Assembly (NCBI RefSeq): GCF_051216895.1
Contig: NZ_JBPKAO010000009.1
Location: forward strand, 1-64,000
Reading direction: 5' to 3'
Origin: Aquipuribacter sp051216895
Lineage (GTDB): Bacteria > Actinomycetota > Actinomycetes > Actinomycetales > JBBAYJ01
Length of the DNA stretch: 64,000 bases
The position numbers and the translations under genes are program-made. The notes under the pieces are model-generated. The model saw nothing but the letters and a program-made list of their open reading frames with translations, was not told the origin of the DNA and made no database searches. This document shows positions 27,563 to 36,900 of this stretch, piece by piece (positions within the stretch are counted from its first letter, which is position 1; each line of letters opens with the position of its first letter).

Positions 27563-28500
27563 CCGCCGGGGTGGGTGCGGCCCGGGGAGGGGCCGGCCCC
27601 GGTGGAGGTGCCCGACGCCAGGACGAGCGGGGGCGGGCGCAGCGCCAGCAGGACGCAGCCCCCGAGGAGCAGGAGCAGGCCGAGCGCCCCCACCGCGGCC
27701 TGCCAGTCGTCGCGCGACGCGACCCCGTCGACCAGGCGCAGGCTGCTGTGGCCGAGGGCCAGCTCGAGGCCGGCCACCAGCAGGGTCCCGGCGGCGACGG
27801 CGCGTCGTAGCCGGAAGCGGACCCGCTGCCGGGCGGAGGCGACCACGGACGGGTGCGGTGCGCCGCCGGGCACTCCGAGGGGGTGGTTGCGGCTCCACCA
27901 CGCGGCCGCCGCGCTCCCGGCCGCCAGCACGGCGACGGCCACCAGGGCCACCACGACGTCCTGCGACCGCGGCAGCGGCTCGACCTGGGCGAACAGCTCC
28001 TGCGGGTCGCTCATCCCCAGCTGGTCGAGCGTGACGACCTGCAGCCGAGGCGGGAACAGCCAGGTGCCCAGCCCGACGAGCGCGAGGACGCCTGCCGCCA
28101 CGACGGGGGCGACGGCGAGCAGCCGGGTCCGGGGCAGCGGCGGCCCGGCGGCGGACAGGTCGGCCGTTCGCACGGTGGAGCCGTCGGCCGACGAGGCGAG
28201 GACGACCACCAGGACGACGGAGTACGTCAGGGCCGCGGCGGCCACCGACGTCGTCACCAGGCCGAGCAGCAGGACCAGGGGCAACGGCAGGAGCAGGCCG
28301 GCCGTGGTGGCGGCCGCGAGCGCCGTGGCCTCACGCCGGCGCAGTCGGGCCCGGCCCTCGGGCTCGCCGTGGCCCGGAGGGGCGAGCGCCCGCCCCGCGA
28401 GCCCGGCGCCACCGGCGAGGAGGCCGACCGTGACCAGCCAGGCGGCCAGGACAAGGGCGGACCAGACGACGTCGTAGCCGGTCGGGACCAGCGGGCTCAC
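27559..28500 (-). CDS. Multi-span membrane protein (DUF1648-type partner of GntR)
   Basis: About 313 residues with roughly six predicted membrane helices (about 14-36, 62-82, 85-105, 128-150, 187-207, 230-250 and 271-290 are candidates). It resembles the membrane proteins encoded with YtrA-type GntR regulators (DUF1648-like), but I recognise no decisive motif. The start is the GTG at 28500: an AGGAGG box ends 5 nt before it, whereas the upstream TTG at 28518 has none. First gene of a three-gene operon with GntR and TetR, all coupled by overlapping stop/start codons. Confidence 0.72.
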   Translation of the reverse strand: MSPLVPTGYDVVWSALVLAAWLVTVGLLAGGAGLAGRALAPPGHGEPEGRARLRRREATALAAATTAGLLLPLPLVLLLGLVTTSVAAAALTYSVVLVVVLASSADGSTVRTADLSAAGPPLPRTRLLAVAPVVAAGVLALVGLGTWLFPPRLQVVTLDQLGMSDPQELFAQVEPLPRSQDVVVALVAVAVLAAGSAAAAWWSRNHPLGVPGGAPHPSVVASARQRVRFRLRRAVAAGTLLVAGLELALGHSSLRLVDGVASRDDWQAAVGALGLLLLLGGCVLLALRPPPLVLASGTSTGAGPSPGRTHPGG

Positions 28501-28514
28501 GCGGACCTCCTGAG

Positions 28515-28534
28515 TCAATGAGTTAAGGCATTCA
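28515..28534. promoter_or_regulatory. 20-bp dyad, candidate GntR operator
   Basis: tcaatgagttaaggcattca reads as T(C/G)AATG-N2-TTAA-N2-CATT(C/G)A on both strands, with only one arm position (the second base) unmatched. It lies 15 bp upstream of the GTG of the membrane-protein operon and 119 bp upstream of the divergent GyrI-like gene. It is clearly AT-rich against the local background, as expected for an operator overlapping a promoter or leader. Its use by the encoded GntR or TetR is inference. Confidence 0.5.
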
Positions 28535-28652
28535 GTCGATCATCGGCGACCGTGCCACGCCACCCCTCCGGTCGGTGCCCGGTCCGGTCGCTGCCCGGTC
28601 CTGTCGGTGCCCACCCCTACCGTCGGCGCACACCTCAGGAAGGGAGGCCGTC

Positions 28653-29120
28653 ATGACGTCCGACCCGCAGCCGCAGGTCGTCCAGATCGACCCCGTCGAG
28701 CTCGCCGTGATCCGCGAGGTCGTCCCGATGGACGCGATGACCGAGTTCTACGACCGCTCCTACGCCGCGCTGGCCGAGGCGGTGCCCCAGCAGGGGCGCG
28801 CCCTGGTGGGCCCCGCGTACGGCGTGACCTTCTCGATGCCCACCGACACCATCGACCTGGCCGCCGGCTTCCCGGTGGACCGGCCCGTGACCGCGGACGG
28901 GGTCGTGTCGCCGCTGACGCTGCCAGGAGGTCGCGCCGTCAGGTACGCCCACCACGGCAGCTACGACGGTCTCGGAGACGCCTACGGACGGCTGTTCGCC
29001 TGGATCGACGGACAGGGCCTGACCCCGGGGCCGCTGATGTGGGAGGTGTACGTGACCGAGCCGTCGCCGGAGGCCGACCCCGACAGCATGGTCACCGAGC
29101 TCACCGTGACGCTGGCCTGA
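28653..29120 (+). CDS. GyrI-like small-molecule-binding protein
   Basis: A 155-residue stand-alone effector-binding domain of the GyrI/AraC-effector family. The expected pseudo-repeat is visible: VVQIDPVELAVIREVVPMDAM at the start, the FSMPTDTIDLAAGFPVDRPV strand region, LPGGRAVRYAHHGSYDGLGD, and a C-terminal WEVYVTEP. Such proteins bind or hydrolyse hydrophobic small molecules. The ATG at 28653 has gggaggc at 28642-28648. It is divergent from the GntR operon, so it may share the intergenic control region. Confidence 0.85.
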   Translation: MTSDPQPQVVQIDPVELAVIREVVPMDAMTEFYDRSYAALAEAVPQQGRALVGPAYGVTFSMPTDTIDLAAGFPVDRPVTADGVVSPLTLPGGRAVRYAHHGSYDGLGDAYGRLFAWIDGQGLTPGPLMWEVYVTEPSPEADPDSMVTELTVTLA

Positions 29121-29218
29121 GCCGACCCGGGGGCGGCGCGCGCGAGAAGGGTGGAACACGACCGGGCGCGGGCGGGTTGACGACGAGGACCGCCGACCCA
29201 GAACCGAGGAGCCGTCCC

Positions 29219-30421
29219 GTGACCCTGCCCCCGCTCGTCGAGCCCGCCGCTGCGCTGACCGTGGACGAGGTGCGCCGGTTCAGCCGCCACATCATCATCC
29301 CCGACGTCGGCATGGCCGGTCAGAAGCGGCTGAAGAACGCCAAGGTCCTGGTCGTGGGCGCCGGGGGACTGGGCAGCCCGGCGCTGCTGTACCTGGCGGC
29401 GGCCGGTGTCGGCACCCTGGGCATCGTCGAGTTCGACGTGGTCGACGAGTCCAACCTGCAGCGGCAGATCATCCACGGCCAGTCCGACGTCGGGAAGCCG
29501 AAGGCGACCTCGGCCAAGGAGTCGGTGCTCGAGATCAACCCGTTCGTCGACGTCCGGGTGCACGAGACCCGGCTGGACTCCTCCAACGTCCTGGACATCT
29601 TCCGCGACTACGACCTGGTGGTGGACGGGACCGACAACTTCGCCACGCGCTACCTGGTCAACGACGCCTGCGTGCTGCTGGGGATGCCGTACGTGTGGGG
29701 CTCGATCTTCCGGTTCGAGGGCCAGGTCAGCGTCTTCTGGGCCGAGCCGCCCGCCGGTCCGGACGGTTCCGTGCGGGAGGGCGTGCAGTACCGCGACCTG
29801 TACCCGGAGCCGCCGCCGCCCGGCATGGTCCCCAGCTGCGCCGAGGGCGGTGTCCTGGGCGTCCTGTGCGCGTCGATCGGCTCCGTGATGGTCAACGAGG
29901 CGATCAAGCTCATCACGGGCATCGGCGACACCCTGCTCGGCCGGCTGCTCGTCTTCGACGCCCTGGAGATGAGCTGGCGCGAGGTGCGGGTCCGCAAGGA
30001 CCCCCAGGGCACCCCCGTCACCGAGCTCATCGACTACGAGGCGTTCTGCGGGACGGTGTCGGCCGACGCGTCCGAGGCCGTGGTGGGCTCCACCATCTCC
30101 GTCAGGGACCTCAAGCAGATGCTCGACGAGCGGGAGCGCGGCGAGCGGGACTTCGTGCTCGTCGACGTCCGCGAGCCCGACGAGTTCGACATCGTCAGCA
30201 TCCCCGGCGCCGTCCTGATCCCCAAGGGGCAGTTCCTGTCCGGGGCGGCGCTGGAGCAGCTGCCGCAGGACAAGCCCGTGGTCCTGCACTGCAAGGCGGG
30301 CACCCGCTCGGCCGAGGCGCTCGCCGTCGTCAAGGGGGCGGGGTACGCCGATGCCGTGCACGTGGGCGGCGGCGTGCTGGCCTGGGTCGACCAGATCGAG
30401 CCGGACAAGCCCTCCTACTGA
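29219..30421 (+). CDS. moeZ: MoeZ: adenylyltransferase/sulfurtransferase fused to rhodanese
   Basis: Activates ubiquitin-like sulfur carriers (MoaD, CysO, ThiS) by adenylating their C-terminus and then transferring sulfur, for molybdopterin, cysteine and thiamine synthesis. The E1 domain (about 15-250) has VVGAGGLGSPALLYLAAAGV, the Arg/Asp residues in ESNLQRQIIH, and DLVVDGTDNFATRYLVN. The C-terminal rhodanese (about 295-395) carries the sulfur-accepting Cys358 in VLHCKAGTRS. Length 400 is typical of actinobacterial MoeZ. The GTG at 29219 follows an aggagc at 29207-29212. Counterpart of Rv3206c. Confidence 0.95.
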   Translation: MTLPPLVEPAAALTVDEVRRFSRHIIIPDVGMAGQKRLKNAKVLVVGAGGLGSPALLYLAAAGVGTLGIVEFDVVDESNLQRQIIHGQSDVGKPKATSAKESVLEINPFVDVRVHETRLDSSNVLDIFRDYDLVVDGTDNFATRYLVNDACVLLGMPYVWGSIFRFEGQVSVFWAEPPAGPDGSVREGVQYRDLYPEPPPPGMVPSCAEGGVLGVLCASIGSVMVNEAIKLITGIGDTLLGRLLVFDALEMSWREVRVRKDPQGTPVTELIDYEAFCGTVSADASEAVVGSTISVRDLKQMLDERERGERDFVLVDVREPDEFDIVSIPGAVLIPKGQFLSGAALEQLPQDKPVVLHCKAGTRSAEALAVVKGAGYADAVHVGGGVLAWVDQIEPDKPSY

Positions 30422-30425
30422 GGTG

Positions 30426-30458
30426 CCCGTGACCTGCCGCCCGTCGGCAGGTCACGGG
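30426..30458. terminator. Bidirectional terminator between moeZ and the DUF4097 gene
   Basis: A perfect 13-bp stem, 30426-30438 with 30446-30458, around a 7-nt loop. It starts 4 bp after the moeZ stop and contains the stop codon of the convergent gene, so it can end both transcripts. Confidence 0.7.
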
Positions 30459-31468
30459 GTCGGCCGGTCGGGGCGGGCCGGCGCGCCGCCGCCCCAGCCG
30501 GACCCGTCCCAGGTCGTCTGGGACCCCGTCACGTCCACCGGGCCGTTGCGGACCTCGATCCCCCCGACGGTGGTGGACGCCTCGATGGACCTCGACGACG
30601 ACGGGTCGGTCGGGACGCTCACGTCGGAGCCGCCCACGCTGACGTCGGTGCTGACCGCGTACGCCTGCCCGTCGACCGGGAGGCCGATCGCGATGCCCCC
30701 GGTCACCGTCGACACCTCCACCTGCCGGGGTGCCACCGCGAAGTCCAGGGCCACGCCACCGGTGGTGACCTGGACGTCGACCTGCTGCGACGCCGCGGCG
30801 GTGAGCATGACGCCGCCGGTGACCATGTCGACGGCGACGTCGCCGCTGAGACCGTCCGCCTCGAAACCGCCCGTCACCATGTCGACCACCACGTCGGTGC
30901 TGGGGTCCACGACCAGGTCGAAGGCGACCTCGCAGCGGCGGGGCCACGCCTGCTGGTCGCAGTCCGCCTCGAGCAGCAGCACGTCGCCCTGGCGCTCGAC
31001 CGTCACGTCCGCCTCGTCCCACGACGTCGTCAGCCGGGCCGTCCCCATGACCTCGCCGTCGCTCGAGGTCCGGGTGGTGACGCTGGCGCCGCCGGCGACC
31101 CCGGTCAGGCGCAGCTCGCGCACCCCGGTCTCGGCCACGGCGACCTCGCTCGTGCGGGTGGCGGCCGCGTACACCAGCGCGCTGGTCACCCCGACGAGGG
31201 TCGCCACCACGGCCAGGACCCCGAGGACCGCCAGCAGGCCGGCCCACCAGGGGGTCCGCGGGCGTTCGGTCGGCACGGGGGGCGGCGGGTCGGGGACCGG
31301 GCCGTACCCGCCGGGCGGGGGCCCGTACCCGCCGGGCGGTGGGCCGTACCCGCCGGGGGGTGGGCCGTACCCGCCGGGGGGTGGGCCGTACCCGCCGGGG
31401 GGCGGGCCGTACGCGCCGGGGGGTGGGCCGTAGGCGGGTGGGGAGGGGGGTGCCGGTGGCTGCGTCAT
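30452..31468 (-). CDS. DUF4097-like membrane-anchored protein with proline-glycine repeats
   Basis: A 338-residue protein: cytoplasmic tail with about six repeats of Tyr-Gly-Pro-Pro-Pro-Gly-Gly (residues 13-55), one membrane helix (about 75-98, LLAVLGVLAVVATLVGV), then an extracellular beta-rich domain of the DUF4097 type in which motifs such as VDMVTGGFEA and VQVTTGGVAL recur, indicating a right-handed beta repeat. Such domains occur in envelope-stress systems (for example LiaF/PspC-associated). It lies 25 bp downstream of a two-component pair on the same strand, so it is probably part of that cassette. Confidence 0.8.
   Translation of the reverse strand: MTQPPAPPSPPAYGPPPGAYGPPPGGYGPPPGGYGPPPGGYGPPPGGYGPPPGGYGPVPDPPPPVPTERPRTPWWAGLLAVLGVLAVVATLVGVTSALVYAAATRTSEVAVAETGVRELRLTGVAGGASVTTRTSSDGEVMGTARLTTSWDEADVTVERQGDVLLLEADCDQQAWPRRCEVAFDLVVDPSTDVVVDMVTGGFEADGLSGDVAVDMVTGGVMLTAAASQQVDVQVTTGGVALDFAVAPRQVEVSTVTGGIAIGLPVDGQAYAVSTDVSVGGSDVSVPTDPSSSRSIEASTTVGGIEVRNGPVDVTGSQTTWDGSGWGGGAPARPDRPTP
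31304..31432 (-). repeat. 21-bp tandem repeats encoding the PPPGGYG run
   Basis: About six near-identical 21-bp units at the 5' end of the DUF4097 gene (units like gggccgtacccgccgggcgg on the plus strand). Copy number is likely to vary between strains. Confidence 0.85.
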
Positions 31469-31493
31469 GACGGGCTCCTGGTCTCTCGACGCT

Positions 31494-32177
31494 TCAGTCG
31501 ACGTGCTCGAGGTAGCGCAGGACGGCCAGCACCCGGCGGTGGTCGTCGCCGGCCTGGGGCAGGTCGAGCTTGGTGAACAGGTTGGACACGTGCTTCTCCA
31601 CGGCCCCCTCGGTGACGAACATCGCGGTGGCGATCCCCGAGTTGGACCGGCCCTCCGCCATCAGCCGCAGCACGTCGTGCTCGCGCGGGGTGAGCGTCGA
31701 CAACGGGTCCTCGCGCCGCGCCCGCGCGAACAGCTGGGACACCACCTCGGGGTCGAGCGCGGTGCCGCCGGCCGCGACGCGCTGCATCGCCTCGACGAAG
31801 TCCGCCACGTCGGCCACCCGGTCCTTGAGCAGGTACCCCACGCCCTTGGCCCGTCCGGCCAGCAGCTCCGAGGCGTAGTTCTCCTCCACGTACTGGCTGA
31901 GGACGACGACGGCCACGTCGGGGTACTGCTCGCGGACCACGAGCGCGGCCCGGACCCCCTCGTCGGTGAAGGTCGGGGGCATCCGGACGTCGGTCAGCAC
32001 CATGTCCGGCGCGTGCTGGGCGACGGCCGACAGGAACGTCTCCGCGTCGCCGACCGCGGCGACCACCTCGAAGCCGTTCTCGCTCAGCAGGCGTACGAGC
32101 CCCTCGCGGAGCAGGACGCTGTCCTCCGCCAGGACGAGGCGGCGGCGCGGGGGTGTCGGGGTGGTCGGCTGGCTCAC
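31494..32177 (-). CDS. NarL-family response regulator (LiaR/DesR-like)
   Basis: Receiver (about 13-130) with LVLAEDSVLLREGLV, the phosphoacceptor Asp in MVLTDVRMPP and the Lys in YLLKDRV; LuxR-type DNA-binding domain (about 155-220) with LTPREHDVLRLMAEGRSN and GAVEKHVSNLFTKLDL. The GTG at 32177 overlaps the histidine kinase stop (GTGA), so both are coupled. Upstream of the DUF4097 gene, which it probably regulates. Confidence 0.94.
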   Translation of the reverse strand: MSQPTTPTPPRRRLVLAEDSVLLREGLVRLLSENGFEVVAAVGDAETFLSAVAQHAPDMVLTDVRMPPTFTDEGVRAALVVREQYPDVAVVVLSQYVEENYASELLAGRAKGVGYLLKDRVADVADFVEAMQRVAAGGTALDPEVVSQLFARARREDPLSTLTPREHDVLRLMAEGRSNSGIATAMFVTEGAVEKHVSNLFTKLDLPQAGDDHRRVLAVLRYLEHVD

Positions 32178-33469
32178 GGCTGTCCTCCGGTGGTGGTGGG
32201 GGCCGGCGCCAGGGGCAGCCGGACGGTGAGGACGGTCGGGCCCCCGGGCGGCGAGGACACGAAGACCTCGCCGTCGACGGCCCGGGCCCGGTCGCGCAAG
32301 CCTGTCAGGCCGCTGCCGAGCCGCGGGTCGACCCCACCGCGGCCGTCGTCGGTGACGGTGGCCTGCAGCACGGGGCGGCCCTCGAGCTCGCGGGTGTCCA
32401 CGTCGACGCGCGCCGACGTCGCCCCGGAGTGCTTGGCCACGTTCGTCAGCGCCTCCGACACCGAGAAGTAGGCGATGGCCTCGAGCCGCGCGGGCGGGCG
32501 GGGACCGGGTTGCACGTGCACCGACACCGGGACCGGGGACCGGGCCGCCAGCGCGGACAGCGCGGCGTCGAGACCACGGTCGGTGAGCACGGGCGGGTGG
32601 ATGCCGCGGGCGACGCGGCGGAGGTCGACGACGGCCTCCTTGGCCGAGGCGTGCGCCCGGTCCAGCAGCTCCTCGACCCCGCCGGGGTCGGTCTGCAGCC
32701 GCTGCTTGGCCAGGCCGAGGTCCATGGCGATGGCCACGAGCCGCTGCTGCGGGCCGTCGTGCAGGTCGCGCTCGATGCGTCGCCGCTCGGCCTCGACGGA
32801 GTCGATGGCGCGCTCCCGGGTCTCGGTCAGCGTGTCGACCCTGGCGCTCAGGGCGGCCTCGCGGGCCGCGGGGTCGGAGCTGATCGACAGCTTCGCCAGG
32901 GCGACGTCGACGTGGCCCAGCACCCAGCCGAGGAACGGGAGCAGCAGCAGCAGCACCGCACCGCCGACGGCCAGGGGCCACAGCACCCAGGTCGCGACCG
33001 GCTGGCCGAGCAGGGTGCTCCCCTCCGGCAGGGCCGGTGCCCCCAGGGCCACCAGCGACCCCGCGAGCAGGGCGGTGACCAGCAGACCTCCGGTCAGGCC
33101 CCAGACGGCCATCAGCGCCAGGTACAGCAAGGAGCGCCACGGGCGGGGGTCCAGGCCGACGCGGCGCCAGGCGGGCAGGTGCGGCGGGCGGCGCTCCATC
33201 GGCGGGACCCACGCGCGCAGGAAGATCGCGATGCGCCACCGCTCGGCGCCGACCATCCCGAACGCCACCAGCAGGGTCAGGGCCAGGACGGGGATCGTCA
33301 CCAGCGTCCAGGAGCCCAGTGCCGTTCCGACCGCGCTGAGCACCACCAGCAGGAACACGACGGCCAGCAGCAGGTCGAGGACGAGGTGGGCCAGGGCGGG
33401 CCAGCCCCGGAGCCAGACGCGCACGACGCCGAGGCGCCGGGGGCGGGTGTCGGTGGTGGCCGGGGTCAT
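32174..33469 (-). CDS. Sensor histidine kinase with N-terminal membrane sensor domain
   Basis: A 431-residue HisKA_3-type kinase. The N-terminal half is hydrophobic with about four to five helices resembling the putative sensor domain (PF13796) found in actinobacterial kinases. The catalytic part shows RRIERDLHDGPQQRLVAIAM (phosphoacceptor His) and a HATPase_c domain with SEALTNVAKHSGA and DDGRGG. Sensing is probably within the membrane (envelope stress), as no large extracellular domain exists. ATG at 33469. Confidence 0.93.
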   Translation of the reverse strand: MTPATTDTRPRRLGVVRVWLRGWPALAHLVLDLLLAVVFLLVVLSAVGTALGSWTLVTIPVLALTLLVAFGMVGAERWRIAIFLRAWVPPMERRPPHLPAWRRVGLDPRPWRSLLYLALMAVWGLTGGLLVTALLAGSLVALGAPALPEGSTLLGQPVATWVLWPLAVGGAVLLLLLPFLGWVLGHVDVALAKLSISSDPAAREAALSARVDTLTETRERAIDSVEAERRRIERDLHDGPQQRLVAIAMDLGLAKQRLQTDPGGVEELLDRAHASAKEAVVDLRRVARGIHPPVLTDRGLDAALSALAARSPVPVSVHVQPGPRPPARLEAIAYFSVSEALTNVAKHSGATSARVDVDTRELEGRPVLQATVTDDGRGGVDPRLGSGLTGLRDRARAVDGEVFVSSPPGGPTVLTVRLPLAPAPTTTGGQP

Positions 33470-33584
33470 GCCACGACCGTAGGAGCAGCCGGGCGCCCAC
33501 GGCAGTGCAGCGGGCACGTCGAAGCCGACGGGGGGAAACCCCCCGTCGCCACCTTGTGTCCCACCCGCCGGGCATGCTTCCCCT

Positions 33585-33998
33585 GTGACCTCGACCCCCG
33601 ACCGCGCGGCCCCGGAGCTCGGCGAGTACGCCGAGGCCGTGCTCGACGTGGTCGACCAGGTCCCGCCCGGGTCCGTCACCACCTACGGGCGGATCGCGCG
33701 GGTGCTGTCCGACGCCGGTCTGGGAGGAGGGCCACGCTCGGTGGGCGCCGTGATGGCGTCGCACGGGGGTGCCGTGGCCTGGTGGCGGGTGCTGCCGGCC
33801 GACGGCTCCCCCCCGGTGTGCGACCCGGCTGCGGCGTCGGCCCGGTGGCGCGAGGAGGGGACCCCCCTGCGGGCCGGGGGACGACGGGTGGACCTCGTGC
33901 GCGCCGTCGTGGAGCCCGTGGCCCCGGTCTGGGTGACCGGACCCCAGGTCGGACCCGAGGCCGAGGCCGAGGACGAGGCAGGGGCGGGGCCGCGGTGA
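33585..33998 (+). CDS. Alkyltransferase-like protein (MGMT fold, no active-site Cys)
   Basis: A 137-residue protein with the DNA-binding part of O6-alkylguanine-DNA alkyltransferase: VPPGSVTTYGRIARVLSDAG, GPRSVGAVMASHG. The usual PCHRV active site is replaced by AWWRVL, so it cannot transfer the alkyl group. ATL proteins flag O6-alkylguanine lesions for nucleotide excision repair. The GTG at 33585 and the GTGA overlap with adnA place it in a DNA-repair operon. Counterpart of Rv3204. The last 25 residues are an acidic tail. Confidence 0.9.
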   Translation: MTSTPDRAAPELGEYAEAVLDVVDQVPPGSVTTYGRIARVLSDAGLGGGPRSVGAVMASHGGAVAWWRVLPADGSPPVCDPAAASARWREEGTPLRAGGRRVDLVRAVVEPVAPVWVTGPQVGPEAEAEDEAGAGPR

Positions 33999-36900
33999 GC
34001 ACCCCTGCTCCCGGTCCGGTCCTCGACCGGACCGACGGGACGTCCGTGCTGACGGGCGCCCAGCTGGACGTCGTCCGGCGGGCCGGTCGCCAGGTGGTGC
34101 TGGGCGGTCCGGCCACGGGCAAGACCCGGGCGCTGGTGTCCTGGGCCCTGCACCGCAGCCACGGCACCGGGCCCGGGCCGGTCGTCCTCGTGCCGTCGCG
34201 GCGGGCCGCGGACCGGGTCCGCGACGCGGTGGAGGACCGCGTCCAGGGCGCCCGGGGCGACCGGGTGGCCAGGACCCCGCACTCCCTGGCCTGGGCCGTG
34301 CTGCGCGAGCACGCCCTGCGCACGGGGGCGCGTCCGCCCCGCCTCGTCACGGCCAGCGAGCGGGACGAGGCCCTGGCGGAGCTGCTGGCCGGGCACGCCG
34401 AGGACGGGTCCGCCCCGCCGTGGCCGCCGCACCTGGACCACCGGCTCCGGTTGACCCGGGCCTTCCGCGACGAGCTGCGCGAGATGTCGGCCCGCGCGGT
34501 GGAGCACGGGGTCTCACCGACCGACCTCGCCGGCCTCGGCCTGCGGCACCACCGACCGGAGTGGGTGGCGGCCGCTCACGTCCTCACCGAGCTGGAGCAG
34601 GTCGCCGGCCTGCGGGGGGACGAGGCCCACGACCCCGCCTCCATCGTCGCCGTCGCCGCGGACCTGCTGGCCGACCACCGGACCGGCCTCGCCGGGTGGT
34701 TGTCGGAGCAGGTGGGCCACCTCGGGGTCGACGACGCGCAGGACCTCACCCCGGCGGCCTGGTCGTTCGTCCGGGAGGCCGCCGACGTGGTGGGCGACCT
34801 GCTGGTCGTGGGTGATCCCGACGGGGCGACGCAGACGTTCCGGGGCGCCCACGTCGGGCTGCTGGAACGGGCCGCGGACTGGCTGGGCGACCCCGGGGCG
34901 CCCGTCCACGTCACCGAGCTCCGCCGACCGCTGCGGCAGGCCGGGCTGCTGCGGCGGGTCCAGGCCGCGGTCGCCGCCGAGCTGCACGGCCCCAGGGCCC
35001 CCGGCTGGTCCCCGGCTGCGGCCGACGTGACCGACGGTCGCGACGGGGGCGACGGGGGCGCGGCGGCCGCTGACGGGGCCGACGTCGTCCCCGCCGGCCG
35101 GGTCAGCCTGCTGCTGGGGATGGACCGGGCGGACGAGGCGGTGGTGGTCGCCGGTGAGCTCCGCCACCGTCGTCACCGCGACGAGGACCCGGTCCCGTGG
35201 TCGCAGATGGCCGTCCTGGTGCGCAGCGTCCGGGGGGCCGACGAGCTGCGCCGCACCCTGGAGGGCGCCGGGGTGCCGGTGCGGGCTCCCGGCGTCCGGG
35301 CGCCGCTGCGGGAGGAGCCCGTGGTGGACCTGCTGCTGCGCGCGCTCGAGGTCGCCGCCGACCCGGACCGGCTGGACCCCGACGTCCTGCAGCGGCTGTG
35401 CGTGGGCCCGCTCGGGGGTGGGGACCCGGTGCGCTGGCGGCGGCTGGTGGTGCACGCACGCTCCGCCGCGCGGCCGGACGACGGCCGCGCCGTGTCCGGT
35501 GAGGAGGCCCTGACCGGGGTGTGCGGCCACGTCGCGGCCGTGCTGCGTGGTGAGGCCGCCGTCCCGGCCCCGGGTCACGCCTTCGCCGGCCTGCCGCCGG
35601 CGGTGGGCGCCTCCCTCGTCCGGGTGGTCGACGTGCTGGCGGCGGCGGCGCGGGCGGTCCCGGACGGGGTCGAGGACGCGCTGTGGCAGCTCTGGGACCG
35701 GCTGCGCCTGGCCGAGCGGTGGCGCCGGACCGCGCTGCGCGGCGGACCGGACGCCGTCCGGGCCCACGCCGACCTGGACGCGGTGATGGCGCTGTTCGAC
35801 GCGGCGTCGGCGTGGGTGGACCGCAACCCTCGCGGCGACGTCGCCGGGTTCGTCGCCCACCTGCGGTCCCGGGCCGTCGGTGACGACCGGCTCGGGGGCG
35901 ACGGCCCGGTGGAGGCGGTCACCGTGACCACCCCCGCCGGGGCGGTCGGCGAGCGGTGGCGGGTGGTCGTCGTGGCCGGGGTGCAGGACGGGGTCTGGCC
36001 CAACCCGCGGCTGCGGGGCTCCCTGCTCGGTCTCACCGACCTGGCCGAGGTGCTCCGCTCGCCGGGGCGGACCGGCGCGCCGGGGTGGCCCGCGACCTCG
36101 GTCGCAGGGGTCGGTGGGTCCGCGGCGGGCGCGGTGCAGCACGCCGAGCTCCGCCGTCAGGCTCGCCGCGACGTCGTGCTGGACGAGCTCCGGCTGTTCC
36201 ACGTGGCGGTGTCCCGGGCGGTCGACGACCTGGTGGTCACCGCCGCGGACGACGCCACCTCACGGCCGAGCGACCTGTGCACCCTCGTGGCGCGGGCGGT
36301 GGGACCGGCGCTCGTCACCGGCCCGTCCGTACGGCGGCGAGCAGCGGCGGGGCCCGTCGTCACCCAGCCGGGCGAGCTGGACCTCGGGATCCCGCCCGTG
36401 GGCCACGACACCGACGGGGAGGACGGCCGTGCCGGTGCCGACGGGGGCGCCGACCTGGGAGCGGGGTCGACGCTGGTCGAGGTCACGGCCCTGCTCCGCC
36501 GCGAGGCCGTCGCCGGCCCGCGGGCCTCCGGCGCGGCCGTCCTGCTGGCCCGGCTCGCGGCCGCCGGGGTCCGTGGCGCGGACCCGCGCGAGTGGTCGTG
36601 GCTGCCCGCGACCGGGCCGGACCCGCAGCGGCAGGTGACCGACCTCGGCGTGTCCCCCTCCGCGGTGGAGCGGTTCCTGCGCTGCCCGCTGCAGTGGTAC
36701 CTCACCGCCAGCGGCGGCACCCTGCCCCGGGAGACGGCCCAGGGCCTGGGGACCCTGGTGCACGCCGCGCTCGAGCAGGTGCCCGACGCGGACAGCCAGG
36801 CGTTGCGTGACGTGGTCGACCACGGCTGGGGCGACCTCGAGCTGGGGGAGGGGTGGGTGTCGGCCCACCAGCGGTCCCGGGTCGAGCAGATGATCACCAA

